Assembly (NCBI GenBank): GCA_964395315.1 | Contig: CAYNBI010000128.1 | Coordinates: forward strand, 1 to 7,045 | Direction: 5' to 3' | DNA from: CAVORB01 sp964395315 | GTDB lineage: Bacteria > Pseudomonadota > Gammaproteobacteria > Chromatiales > Chromatiaceae | Length of the DNA stretch: 7,045 bases | Shown here: positions 1-4,834 of the stretch, piece by piece | How positions within the stretch are numbered: the stretch's first letter is position 1 | How the letters are laid out: each line of letters starts with the position of its first letter | Translations under genes and position numbers: made by a program | The notes under the pieces: model-generated | Seen by the model: only the letters and a program-made list of their open reading frames with translations | Databases searched by the model: none | Told to the model about the DNA's origin: nothing

Positions 1-21
1 CGCAGAATCATGTTGCGATTG

Positions 22-52
22 TGCAGATTGAAGTTTCCACCTTCAATTTGCA
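22..52. repeat. 12-bp imperfect inverted repeat in the 3' flank of the Nudix gene
   Basis: The arms TGCAGATTGAAG (22-33) and CTTCAATTTGCA (41-52) pair over 12 positions around a 7-nt loop. The single imperfect position is a G-T wobble when read on the plus strand and an A-C mismatch on the minus strand. It lies about 60 nt beyond the Nudix stop codon, in a stretch visibly richer in A and T than the gene. No T-run follows it on the minus strand, so it is a poor candidate for an intrinsic terminator. The rest of 1-111 shows no gene. Confidence 0.45.
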
Positions 53-111
53 TGGCCACTGCAGATCGACTGGTCAAGTTGCCCGCTCCGGCGCCATGCC
101 GCGCCAGGCGA

Positions 112-690
112 TCAGTCACCTTGGTGGATGGTGACCTCGTAACGGCGGATGTCCCCATCGAGGCGGACGATGTCGCCGGCGCGCAGCGCGAACCCACCGG
201 TGGCGCGGTCGCGGAAATAGAGCGCGAGGGTCTCCTTGATGACCGGGAAGGCGATCTCGCCCCAGGGGATGTCCGGCTCGTCGAACAGGCGCACGTCCAG
301 GCTCTCCGGTCCGGGACGGAAGCCGAGATCGAGCAGGCGGCTGCGGAAAACGAGGTAGACCTGATTGATGTGCGGCAGGTTGAACATGGTATAGAGCGCG
401 CCGACGCCCACGCGGGCCCCGGCCTCTTCCCAGGTCTCACGCGCGGCGCCCTGCTGGGTGGTCTCGCCGTTTTCCATGAAGCCGGCGGGCAGGGTCCACA
501 GGCCGTGGCGCGGCTCGATCGCCCGTCGGCAGAGCAGGATCTTGTCCTCCCACTCGGGGATACAGCCAACGACGATCTTGGGGTTCTGATAATGGATGGT
601 GTCGCAGGTGCCGCAAACGTAGCGGGGCCGATCGTCCCCCCGCGGCACGCGTAGCGCGACCTCGGACCCGCACTCGCTGCAGTATTTCAT
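112..690 (-). CDS. Nudix hydrolase with N-terminal zinc ribbon
   Basis: This 192-residue protein belongs to the Nudix superfamily, whose members cleave nucleoside diphosphates linked to another group, such as ADP-ribose or NADH. A zinc ribbon is visible at the N-terminus (C4-x2-C7 and C26-x2-C29), followed by the conserved stretch HYQNPK at 33-38. A complete Nudix box fits GX5EX7REUXEEXGU: G70, E76, R84, E85, E88, E89 and G91. The metal-binding REXXEE core is therefore intact and the enzyme should be active. The layout of a short zinc ribbon plus one Nudix domain resembles NudC-related and ADP-ribose pyrophosphatase-like proteins, but it is shorter than NudC and the substrate cannot be read from sequence. 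The start at 690 puts the zinc-ribbon cysteines directly at the N-terminus. No good Shine-Dalgarno motif precedes it. An 82-bp gap separates it from the upstream DUF2442 gene, so it may share that transcript or have its own promoter. Confidence 0.9.
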   Translation of the reverse strand: MKYCSECGSEVALRVPRGDDRPRYVCGTCDTIHYQNPKIVVGCIPEWEDKILLCRRAIEPRHGLWTLPAGFMENGETTQQGAARETWEEAGARVGVGALYTMFNLPHINQVYLVFRSRLLDLGFRPGPESLDVRLFDEPDIPWGEIAFPVIKETLALYFRDRATGGFALRAGDIVRLDGDIRRYEVTIHQGD

Positions 691-772
691 GGTTTACTGA
701 TCTAGACACCCGGGCTGGCCGCACTACACGGCGCCCAGATCTCCCGTTACAGCCATGTGAACCACTCTCGCT

Positions 773-1063
773 TCAGCTCGCCGGGTCGAGCGGTGGTTGG
801 CTTGCCGGATCAGCGGCTTGGCCCGCCGCAGGGGTCAAGACTTCCCAGTGCGCCGCAATGGTGTCCGCCGACAAATCCGCGCCACAGTCCCATTCGACAA
901 AGTAGCCGCCGTTGTGCAGGCGCTCGAACTCGCCGGGGTCTTTCAGTGGAGCAAAGGCCTCGGCCTCCAGGTAGGGATAGACGTCGAAAAGCCCCGTTCG
1001 GCCATCTTCAGCAACGACGTAGATTCGGTACTCGGCCCGCGGAACGATATTGGCAATCCTCAT
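773..1063 (-). CDS. DUF2442 family protein
   Basis: This 96-residue protein of unknown function matches the DUF2442 pattern. An N-terminal MRIANIVP strand is followed by short beta segments (YRIYVVAEDGRTGLFDVYPYL, about residues 12-32, too long to be one motif) and the family-typical core FAPLKDPGEFERLHN near 37-51. The tail YFVEWDCGADLSADTIAAHW follows at about 54-73. The last 20 or so residues are rich in Ala, Pro and Ser and look like an unstructured extension. Its ATG overlaps the stop of the upstream DUF4160 gene by 4 bp (ATGA at 1060-1063), which points to translational coupling and joint expression. GAGGG about 10 nt before the ATG can serve as ribosome binding site inside the upstream gene. 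DUF2442 and DUF4160 genes commonly occur as neighbours. A toxin-antitoxin-like role is sometimes suspected for such small pairs, but nothing in this sequence shows it. Confidence 0.85.
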   Translation of the reverse strand: MRIANIVPRAEYRIYVVAEDGRTGLFDVYPYLEAEAFAPLKDPGEFERLHNGGYFVEWDCGADLSADTIAAHWEVLTPAAGQAADPASQPPLDPAS

Positions 1064-1332
1064 TGATCAAGCCCTCGAATTGCGAACGGCTTTTTGCCGT
1101 TCACGGCCAGCTGCCAGTCGGCGAGCAAGTCTTCTTCATGGATTTCAATCCAGGCGACCACTAACTTGTGCTTGCTGGCTGGCAATGCCCCCGCCAGCAC
1201 GGCACCACCCTCAATCGCGTACACGGCGACCTGCCCTTGATAGTCCGCATGGATGTGGGGTACGTGGTGACGATCCGTATCGTAGAAAAACATTCGGATC
1301 AAGATGCCGTAGAACATCGAAATCGTTGGCAT
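1060..1332 (-). CDS. DUF4160 family protein
   Basis: This 90-residue protein has the DUF4160 signature. It opens with MPTISMFYGILIRMFFYD, followed by the histidine-rich VPHIHADYQG near residues 23-32, the segment LPASKHKLVVAWIEIHEEDL around 48-67, and the ending DWQLAVNGKKPF. The biochemical role of the family is unknown. The HxPHxHA-like histidines are its most conserved feature and could bind metal or act in catalysis (inference). I chose the ATG at 1332, not the upstream ATG at 1371, because homology begins exactly with MPTIS and AGAGAGG lies 7 nt before it. The gene is first of a two-gene unit with DUF2442. Its base composition looks lower in GC than the neighbouring core genes, which would fit lateral acquisition, though I judged this by eye only. 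Confidence 0.85.
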   Translation of the reverse strand: MPTISMFYGILIRMFFYDTDRHHVPHIHADYQGQVAVYAIEGGAVLAGALPASKHKLVVAWIEIHEEDLLADWQLAVNGKKPFAIRGLDQ

Positions 1333-1658
1333 GCCCGCACCTCTCTTTGGCAACGCCCACCACGGTGCCAAACCTGGATACCCGATCTGGGTCGCTCGAC
1401 TTTATGCCAACCGTCGCGCCAATACAAAGGCCTCCGCCGCATGGAAGCCGAAGTTGGGGCCGCGCGATCGGACCGCCAGCGCGACGCCTTGGCGCAAGCC
1501 TGGATGGGCCAGTCGCCCAACTCAGCGGTCTAAGTGTCGAGCGCATCAAGCTTGCGCTGCAGGGTGGCGGGGTCTCGATGAGCCAGTTGGGAGCAAAGGG
1601 CTCGCCCTACGACTGTACCCGTTTCCTCGTTCCGGTCCGGAGAGGAGGCGGAGATGCA
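1333..1658. other. Gene-free stretch with coding-like fragments
   Basis: No ORF in these 326 bp resembles a family I recognise. Two minus-strand fragments look coding-like but lack a usable start. One continues in the methyltransferase frame past its TGA and ends at a TAG (1530-1532), with the C-terminus LAHRDPATLQRKLDALDT. The other lies in the DUF4160 frame, contains GPNFGFHAAEAFVLARRLA, and ends at a TAA near 1402-1404. They could be remnants of an older gene or of a mobile element, or chance. The segment should also hold the promoter of the DUF4160-DUF2442 unit, but I could not find convincing -35 and -10 boxes. Confidence 0.35.
1340..1346 (-). promoter_or_regulatory. Ribosome binding site of the DUF4160 gene
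   Basis: AGAGAGG on the minus strand ends 7 nt before the ATG at 1332. It supports that start over the in-frame ATG at 1371, which would add 13 residues not seen at the start of this family. Confidence 0.6.
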
Positions 1659-2420
1659 TCAGCTGCCGCTGGCGGCTCGCGCGAGAAAGGATTCCGGCGC
1701 CCCCAGTTCGGTACGAATGCGCAGGTATTCTTCAGTCCAATTGCCCCGTAGATCGCGAAGGTACAAAGCCGGCGCTTCGGCCCTTTCGCCTGTGTGCGCG
1801 CAGGTGAACAGGGCGATCATGGGCGGGTCGGAGGCCCGGAAATACACCTCCCGGCGCTGCAGCAGGCTGAGCCCAGCCTCGGCAATGGCGTGCTCGGGAC
1901 GCGGATCACGTGCGAGATGGCAGAAACAGAACGCGCCGTCCGCGGCGAGGGACCGGGCGGCGGCACGGCAGTAGTCGTAGACGTCGCCGTGAAGCTCGAA
2001 GCGCGCCGCGGCCTTCTGCGGATGCCTGGAGCGGGTGCCGTTGCCGGGCGGGGTGTAGGGGGGCGAGGCGGTGACGAGCTGATAGTCGCCACCGGGCCAG
2101 TCGCGCAGATCCACGTTGTGCAGGCTCACCCGCGATTCCAGCCGGTTGTGAGCGACGGTCTTGCGAGCCAGCTCATGGCTGACCCGCTGCACCTCCACCA
2201 TGGTGAGCCGCGCCTCCGGCGCCAGACGCGACAGCGCGAGCAGGCCGACCGAGCCGATGCCGGCGCCCAGATCCAGCACCGAACGGGCCGATGACCCCGC
2301 CTGGACCGCGCTCCAGGCGGTGAGCAGGTCATCCGCGGAGAAACGGTGACCTCGCCGCAGCTGGTAAATCCGCCAACTGCCAGCGAGGACGTCCAAGGTA
2401 ATCTCATGTGGGTCGGTCAT
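1659..2420 (-). CDS. TrmN6-like SAM-dependent methyltransferase
   Basis: This 253-residue Rossmann-fold methyltransferase resembles the TrmN6/YfiC group (COG4123), which methylates N6 of adenine 37 in tRNA1(Val). It opens with the family-typical N-terminus around YQLRRGHRFSADDLLTAW (19-36). SAM-binding motif I is VLDLGAGIGSVGL at 48-60, with the acidic MVEVQ strand after it (E76). The catalytic motif is SPPY at 119-122, where E. coli TrmN6 has NPPY; Ser is an accepted variant in N6-adenine methyltransferases. The segment after it (KAAARFELHGDVYDYCRAAA, about 136-155) also matches the family. The protein ends near the usual family length. I start it at ATG 2420 because similarity begins there; the frame stays open 153 codons further upstream, but only as a shadow of the lipoprotein gene. 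There is no clear Shine-Dalgarno, and a strong hairpin ends 25 nt before the start. Substrate assignment rests on family resemblance only. Confidence 0.82.
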   Translation of the reverse strand: MTDPHEITLDVLAGSWRIYQLRRGHRFSADDLLTAWSAVQAGSSARSVLDLGAGIGSVGLLALSRLAPEARLTMVEVQRVSHELARKTVAHNRLESRVSLHNVDLRDWPGGDYQLVTASPPYTPPGNGTRSRHPQKAAARFELHGDVYDYCRAAARSLAADGAFCFCHLARDPRPEHAIAEAGLSLLQRREVYFRASDPPMIALFTCAHTGERAEAPALYLRDLRGNWTEEYLRIRTELGAPESFLARAASGS

Positions 2421-2445
2421 CACGACCGCGGGGTTGCGAGGCAAG

Positions 2446-2477
2446 CCCCCGCCGCGGGCGCAACGCCGCGGCGGGGG
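2446..2477 (-). terminator. 12-bp perfect GC hairpin after the lipoprotein gene
   Basis: CCCCCGCCGCGG (2446-2457) and CCGCGGCGGGGG (2466-2477) are perfect reverse complements with an 8-nt loop. The hairpin starts 17 nt after the lipoprotein stop. On the minus strand it is followed by GCTTGCCTCGC, not a T-run, so it is at best an imperfect intrinsic terminator. It may instead be a transcript-stabilising 3' end or an attenuator before the methyltransferase gene. Confidence 0.55.
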
Positions 2478-2494
2478 TAACCGGTCACCAGACG

Positions 2495-2902
2495 TTATTG
2501 CCCGCCCGCCGGTGCCGGGGCGCTGGAGGCAGAGCTCAACATCTGCTCGAGATTGTCGATCTGCGCCTGCACGGATTCGGGCAGGGAATCCTTGAGCTTG
2601 CGCAGTTGCTCCATGACCTCCTGGGCGAGATCGATTTCGTTGTTCTCGATGTACTCCCTGGCCTGAGCGATCAGCTCCTCCGCCTTGGCAATCGCCGCGT
2701 CTGCCATCTCGGAGGCCTTCTCGGCGGCCTCGCCGGCCCCCTCCTTCGCGGCCTCGGCGGCCTGCTCCATCATGGATTTTGCTTCCTCGACGGCGCCCGT
2801 TTCCGGTGCCTTCTGCTCTTGCGCGGGCTCCTCGCTCTTGCCGCAGGCGCTCAACCCGACGGCAGCGGCGACGAGGCATGCGAAGACGATACGGTTGTTC
2901 AT
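2495..2902 (-). CDS. Alanine-rich helical lipoprotein
   Basis: This 135-residue protein has a lipoprotein signal peptide: MNNR, a hydrophobic core (5-16), and the lipobox L17-S18-A19-C20. Lipidation would be at C20. Gly at +2 gives no inner-membrane retention signal, so outer-membrane sorting is expected. Residues 22-38 are a Glu/Pro/Gln-rich linker. Residues 38-85 are an amphipathic run rich in Ala, Glu and Lys, with repeated EAAxxA-type units that predict a long helix or coiled coil. A second helical part at 88-124 ends in an Ala/Pro/Gly tail. I do not recognise a named family. The layout suggests a small periplasmic-facing helical lipoprotein, perhaps a spacer or cell-envelope binding protein (inference). 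The start is well supported by AGGAG, 7 nt upstream at 2910-2914. The low-complexity composition will give many spurious similarity hits. Confidence 0.85.
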   Translation of the reverse strand: MNNRIVFACLVAAAVGLSACGKSEEPAQEQKAPETGAVEEAKSMMEQAAEAAKEGAGEAAEKASEMADAAIAKAEELIAQAREYIENNEIDLAQEVMEQLRKLKDSLPESVQAQIDNLEQMLSSASSAPAPAGGQ

Positions 2903-2909
2903 GCGTGTG

Positions 2910-2914
2910 CTCCT
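2910..2914 (-). promoter_or_regulatory. Ribosome binding site of the lipoprotein gene
   Basis: AGGAG on the minus strand sits 7 nt before the ATG at 2902, the optimal spacing, and fixes the start codon. Confidence 0.7.
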
Positions 2915-2938
2915 GAATGGCTCGTGTCGGTTCCTATC

Positions 2939-3066
2939 GTTCCGGACTCCCGTCCGGAGCCGCTACTGAGAGGCTGACTATCGGCCATCCTGGCCGAAAT
3001 CAGCACGCCACCCGAGAAGTGTGGTTCTCGGATGGCTTCGTTTTCAACCGCTTACGCGTTTGAAAA
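2939..3066. repeat. Cluster of four consecutive inverted repeats
   Basis: Four stem-loops lie almost end to end in the 258-bp gap between the small membrane protein gene and the lipoprotein gene. First: TCCGGAC (2941-2947) with GTCCGGA (2952-2958), extended by one wobble and one pair to 2939-2960. Second: TCGGCCA (2981-2987) with TGGCCGA (2991-2997), enclosed by GCTGA (2973-2977) with TCAGC (3000-3004). Third: CCGAGAA (3012-3018) with TTCTCGG (3025-3031), enclosed by GCCA (3007-3010) with TGGC (3033-3036). Fourth: TTTTCAA (3041-3047) with TTGAAAA (3060-3066), plus CGC with GCG around a TTAC loop. The single defect in the third stem becomes a G-U pair on the minus strand. The stems differ in sequence, so this is not one repeated unit. 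On the minus strand the cluster would lie in the leader of the lipoprotein gene. Function unknown. Confidence 0.6.
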
Positions 3067-3160
3067 TTGGCGTCACGTCCCTACGCCGCGGGAAGCGCCG
3101 AATCGACCGGCGTCCTCCTTAAGGTTAACCCATCGGCCAAACGGCGCATCTTCTGCTCCC

Positions 3161-3403
3161 TCAATCCGGCGCCCGGGCGCCGGCAGCCATGCGCAGGACC
3201 TTGAACCCCAGCAGCAGCCAGGTGACCCCGTGGAGGAAGAGATCGAAGATGTCGATGGGGCGCGAAAGCTCGCCCGCGAACAGCATCTTGAGCTTCTCCC
3301 ACACGTGGGGCTCGGGAACGAATGGGGCAAGGCCAAGCGTAAGTGCGACGATCAGAAACACCGTCAGCGGCACCTTGTCGAGCTTCTCGAGCAGCGCCTT
3401 CAT
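3161..3403 (-). CDS. Small two-helix membrane protein
   Basis: This 80-residue protein begins MKALLEKLDKVPLTVFLIVA and carries two predicted membrane segments at about 12-29 and 54-72. The short stretch between them (PEPHVWEKLKMLFAGELSRP, about 30-49) recalls a conserved family of tiny proteins often labelled RND transporter in databases. At this length it cannot itself be an RND pump, so that label should not be trusted. The start at 3403 is set by a very strong ribosome binding site, GGAGGAGGG at 3410-3418, inside the end of the macrodomain gene. The ATG overlaps the macrodomain stop by 4 bp (3400-3403). Co-translation with the macrodomain enzyme suggests a shared setting, but no function can be given. 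The same frame is open further upstream only as a shadow of the macrodomain gene. Confidence 0.8.
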   Translation of the reverse strand: MKALLEKLDKVPLTVFLIVALTLGLAPFVPEPHVWEKLKMLFAGELSRPIDIFDLFLHGVTWLLLGFKVLRMAAGARAPD

Positions 3404-3921
3404 GACCCACCCTCCTCCGGACCGCAATCCGGACACATCTCGCGGTAGATGGCGGCGTCGGCCTCCGAAAAACAGCAGGCGATGATCTCGTCGAAACGGC
3501 GGCGCTCGCCGCGCATCACCTCCAAGGCGATGCGCGCCGCGACCTCCTTGGGGAATCGATAGACGCCGGTGCTGATGCCGGGAAAGGCGATGGTTCGCAG
3601 GCCGTTCTCCCGGGCCAGTTCGAGTGAGCGCTCGTAGCAGCTTCGCAGCAGCTCGGGCTCCCCCTTGTCGCCTCCGTGCCAGACTGGCCCTACCGTGTGA
3701 ACCACCCACCGGGCGGGCAGATCGAAGCCGGGGGTAATGCGCGCGTCCCCGGTTGGACACCCGCCAAGAGGCCGACAGGCCTCGAGCAGCCGCGGACCCG
3801 CCGCGCGGTGGATCGCGCCGTCCACGCCACCGCCGCCAAGCAACGAATTGTTCGCGGCGTTGACGATGGCGTCGACCTCGAGCGTCGTGATGTCGCCCGT
3901 GAGGATGCGGATCGTACCCAT
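3400..3921 (-). CDS. ymdB: Macrodomain O-acetyl-ADP-ribose deacetylase, YmdB type
   Basis: This 173-residue protein is one macrodomain closely resembling E. coli YmdB, which removes acetyl from O-acetyl-ADP-ribose and mono-ADP-ribose from proteins, and modulates RNase III. The ADP-ribose pocket is complete: GDIT (9-12), VDAIVNAAN (16-24), the loop GGGGVDGAIHRAAG (29-42) and GISTGVYRFP (115-124). The residues equivalent to the proposed catalytic Asn25 and Asp35 of YmdB are N24 and D34. CPTGDARIT (55-63) and VVHTVGPVW (73-81) also match. I start it at ATG 3921, which aligns with YmdB and gives a near-identical length (177 in E. coli). An in-frame ATG at 3975 would add 18 residues with no family support. 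The C-terminus CPDCGPEEGGS carries a Cys pair, and its codons double as the ribosome binding site of the next gene. It is first in a two-gene unit, divergent from the DUF3301 gene. Confidence 0.9.
   Translation of the reverse strand: MGTIRILTGDITTLEVDAIVNAANNSLLGGGGVDGAIHRAAGPRLLEACRPLGGCPTGDARITPGFDLPARWVVHTVGPVWHGGDKGEPELLRSCYERSLELARENGLRTIAFPGISTGVYRFPKEVAARIALEVMRGERRRFDEIIACCFSEADAAIYREMCPDCGPEEGGS
3410..3418 (-). promoter_or_regulatory. Strong ribosome binding site for the small membrane protein
   Basis: GGAGGAGGG on the minus strand ends 6 nt before the ATG at 3403. It is encoded within the last codons (Glu-Glu-Gly-Gly) of the macrodomain gene and decides the start of the downstream gene. 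Confidence 0.75.
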
Positions 3922-4082
3922 AGTTCGGCCCCACACTTCAGGAATTCGGCATTCGACCACCGGAAAGGCTATCATCAGCGCCGAGAATCCGACATCGCGG
4001 CCAGCTCCGAATCAGCCGTTTCCGCCAACCCGCCCTCGTCGCGCCCCTCGCCATCCTGCGTCGATCCTGATCTCCGATTCCC

Positions 4083-4397
4083 ATGAACAACCTGCTCGCG
4101 ATTCTCGCACTTGCCCTGCTCGGCTGGTTCTGGCTCGACAGCCTGCGGGCGCGCGAGCTCGCCATCGGGATCTGCCGCGCGGCCTGCGAGCAGCGCGATC
4201 TTCAGTTCCTGGATCAGACGGTCGCCCTGCGCCGCCTCGGCGTGCGCCGAACCGCCGAAGGGCTGCGCTGGAGACGCGTCTACCGCTTCGACTTCAGTGA
4301 GGAGGGGCTCGGCAGACGCAATGGCCATCTCACGCTGGTGGGACTGCGCCTGGAGGAGCTCAGCCTCGGGCTGCCGGCAGACCCTGAGGACGCCTAG
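4083..4397 (+). CDS. DUF3301 family membrane-anchored protein
   Basis: This 104-residue protein matches the DUF3301 family of gammaproteobacteria. A hydrophobic N-terminal anchor (about 4-18, LLAILALALLGWFWL) is followed by DSLRARELAIGICRAACEQ (19-37), the segment LQFLDQTVALRRLGVRR (40-56), and the C-terminal RWRRVYRFDFSEEG (62-75) with GHLTLVGLRLEELSL (81-95). These match the typical RARE, LDxTV, YRFxFS and GRRLE elements. The family is thought to be a single-pass inner-membrane protein of unknown role. It is the only plus-strand gene here. It diverges from the macrodomain gene across 161 bp and ends 21 nt from the convergent sspB. There is no clear Shine-Dalgarno before the ATG and no convincing promoter in the gap, so expression control is not visible. 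Confidence 0.85.
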   Translation: MNNLLAILALALLGWFWLDSLRARELAIGICRAACEQRDLQFLDQTVALRRLGVRRTAEGLRWRRVYRFDFSEEGLGRRNGHLTLVGLRLEELSLGLPADPEDA

Positions 4398-4418
4398 CCC
4401 CACCCGAAGGCGCTCTAC

Positions 4419-4817
4419 TTACTTCACCACCTTGAGGTTCGGCCGCTCCCGCGGCGGCTTCGGCGGCTCCGGCTCGTCGTCGGACCCGGCCGCGCCAGCG
4501 GTAACCGGCTCGTCGTCGGGGAACAACATGCCACGCCCATTCTCGCGGGCATAGATGCCCATCACCGCCTCGGCGGGGACCATGACGTCCATGGCGACGC
4601 CGCTGAAACGCGCATTAAACGAGATATGTTCGTTGCCCAGCACCAGTCCGCGCACCGCGGTCGGACCGATGTTGAGCACGATCTTGCCGTCCTGGACGAA
4701 CTCGGAGGGCAGGGTCGCGCCGGGGCGCGCCGCGTCCACCAGCAGGTGCGGGGTCATCTGATTGTCCAGGATCCAATCGTAGAGCGCCCGCACCAGGTAG
4801 GGTCGATTTGAGGTCAT
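4419..4817 (-). CDS. sspB: ClpXP protease specificity-enhancing factor SspB
   Basis: SspB is the adaptor that binds ssrA-tagged and other substrates and hands them to ClpXP. The 132-residue protein matches E. coli SspB over the substrate-binding domain: RPYLVRALYDWILDNQMTPH (5-24), the IVLNI strand, and the core with EHISFNARFSG and AVMGIYARENGRGMLF. A charged, Pro-rich linker follows, and the last residues RPNLKVVK match the ClpX-binding tail RPALRVVK of E. coli. It is shorter than the E. coli protein (165 residues) because the linker is cut down. The start at 4817 aligns with the family. The open frame to 4997 is only a shadow of sspA. It lies 17 nt after the sspA stop and is almost certainly co-transcribed with it. 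The ribosome binding site is weak (GGGCGG), so coupling to sspA translation is likely. Confidence 0.95.
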   Translation of the reverse strand: MTSNRPYLVRALYDWILDNQMTPHLLVDAARPGATLPSEFVQDGKIVLNIGPTAVRGLVLGNEHISFNARFSGVAMDVMVPAEAVMGIYARENGRGMLFPDDEPVTAGAAGSDDEPEPPKPPRERPNLKVVK

Positions 4818-4834
4818 GGCGTATCCGCCCGAGG

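Noticed and set aside
10..654. Long plus-strand ORF of 214 codons opposite the Nudix gene
   Set aside because: It is antisense to an intact Nudix gene with all active-site residues; its translation has no recognisable domain and its openness is expected from high GC.
2421..2879. 153-codon N-terminal extension of the methyltransferase frame
   Set aside because: It runs through the lipoprotein gene in another frame, is Arg/Gly-rich with no domain, and crosses the strong hairpin; family similarity starts at 2420.
2408..2977. Plus-strand ORF with Leu/Gly repeats opposite the lipoprotein gene
   Set aside because: The apparent repeat pattern (GLLGGLAGPLL) is the antisense image of the Ala/Glu-rich helix of the lipoprotein, which has a lipobox and a good ribosome binding site.
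3114..3120. AAGGAGG on the minus strand in the gap before the lipoprotein gene
   Set aside because: It looks like a perfect ribosome binding site, but no ATG, GTG or TTG follows within usable distance. It also lies beside the overlapping palindromes CCTTAAGG and GGTTAACC, which are likely chance.
3404..3934. Upstream extension of the small membrane protein frame to 257 codons
   Set aside because: It overlaps the macrodomain gene in another frame and is Arg-rich without a domain; the strong ribosome binding site at 3410-3418 marks the true start.
3922..3975. Alternative macrodomain start at 3975
   Set aside because: The extra 18 residues are not found at the start of YmdB; the ATG at 3921 gives the matching length. 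It remains possible since neither start has a strong ribosome binding site.
3922..4082. Divergent promoter between the macrodomain and DUF3301 genes
   Set aside because: TATCAT at 3970-3975 resembles a -10 box, but there is no acceptable -35 at 16-18 nt; I cannot support it.
4398..4418. Bidirectional terminator between the convergent DUF3301 and sspB genes
   Set aside because: Only about 4 bp can pair and no T-run is present on either strand.
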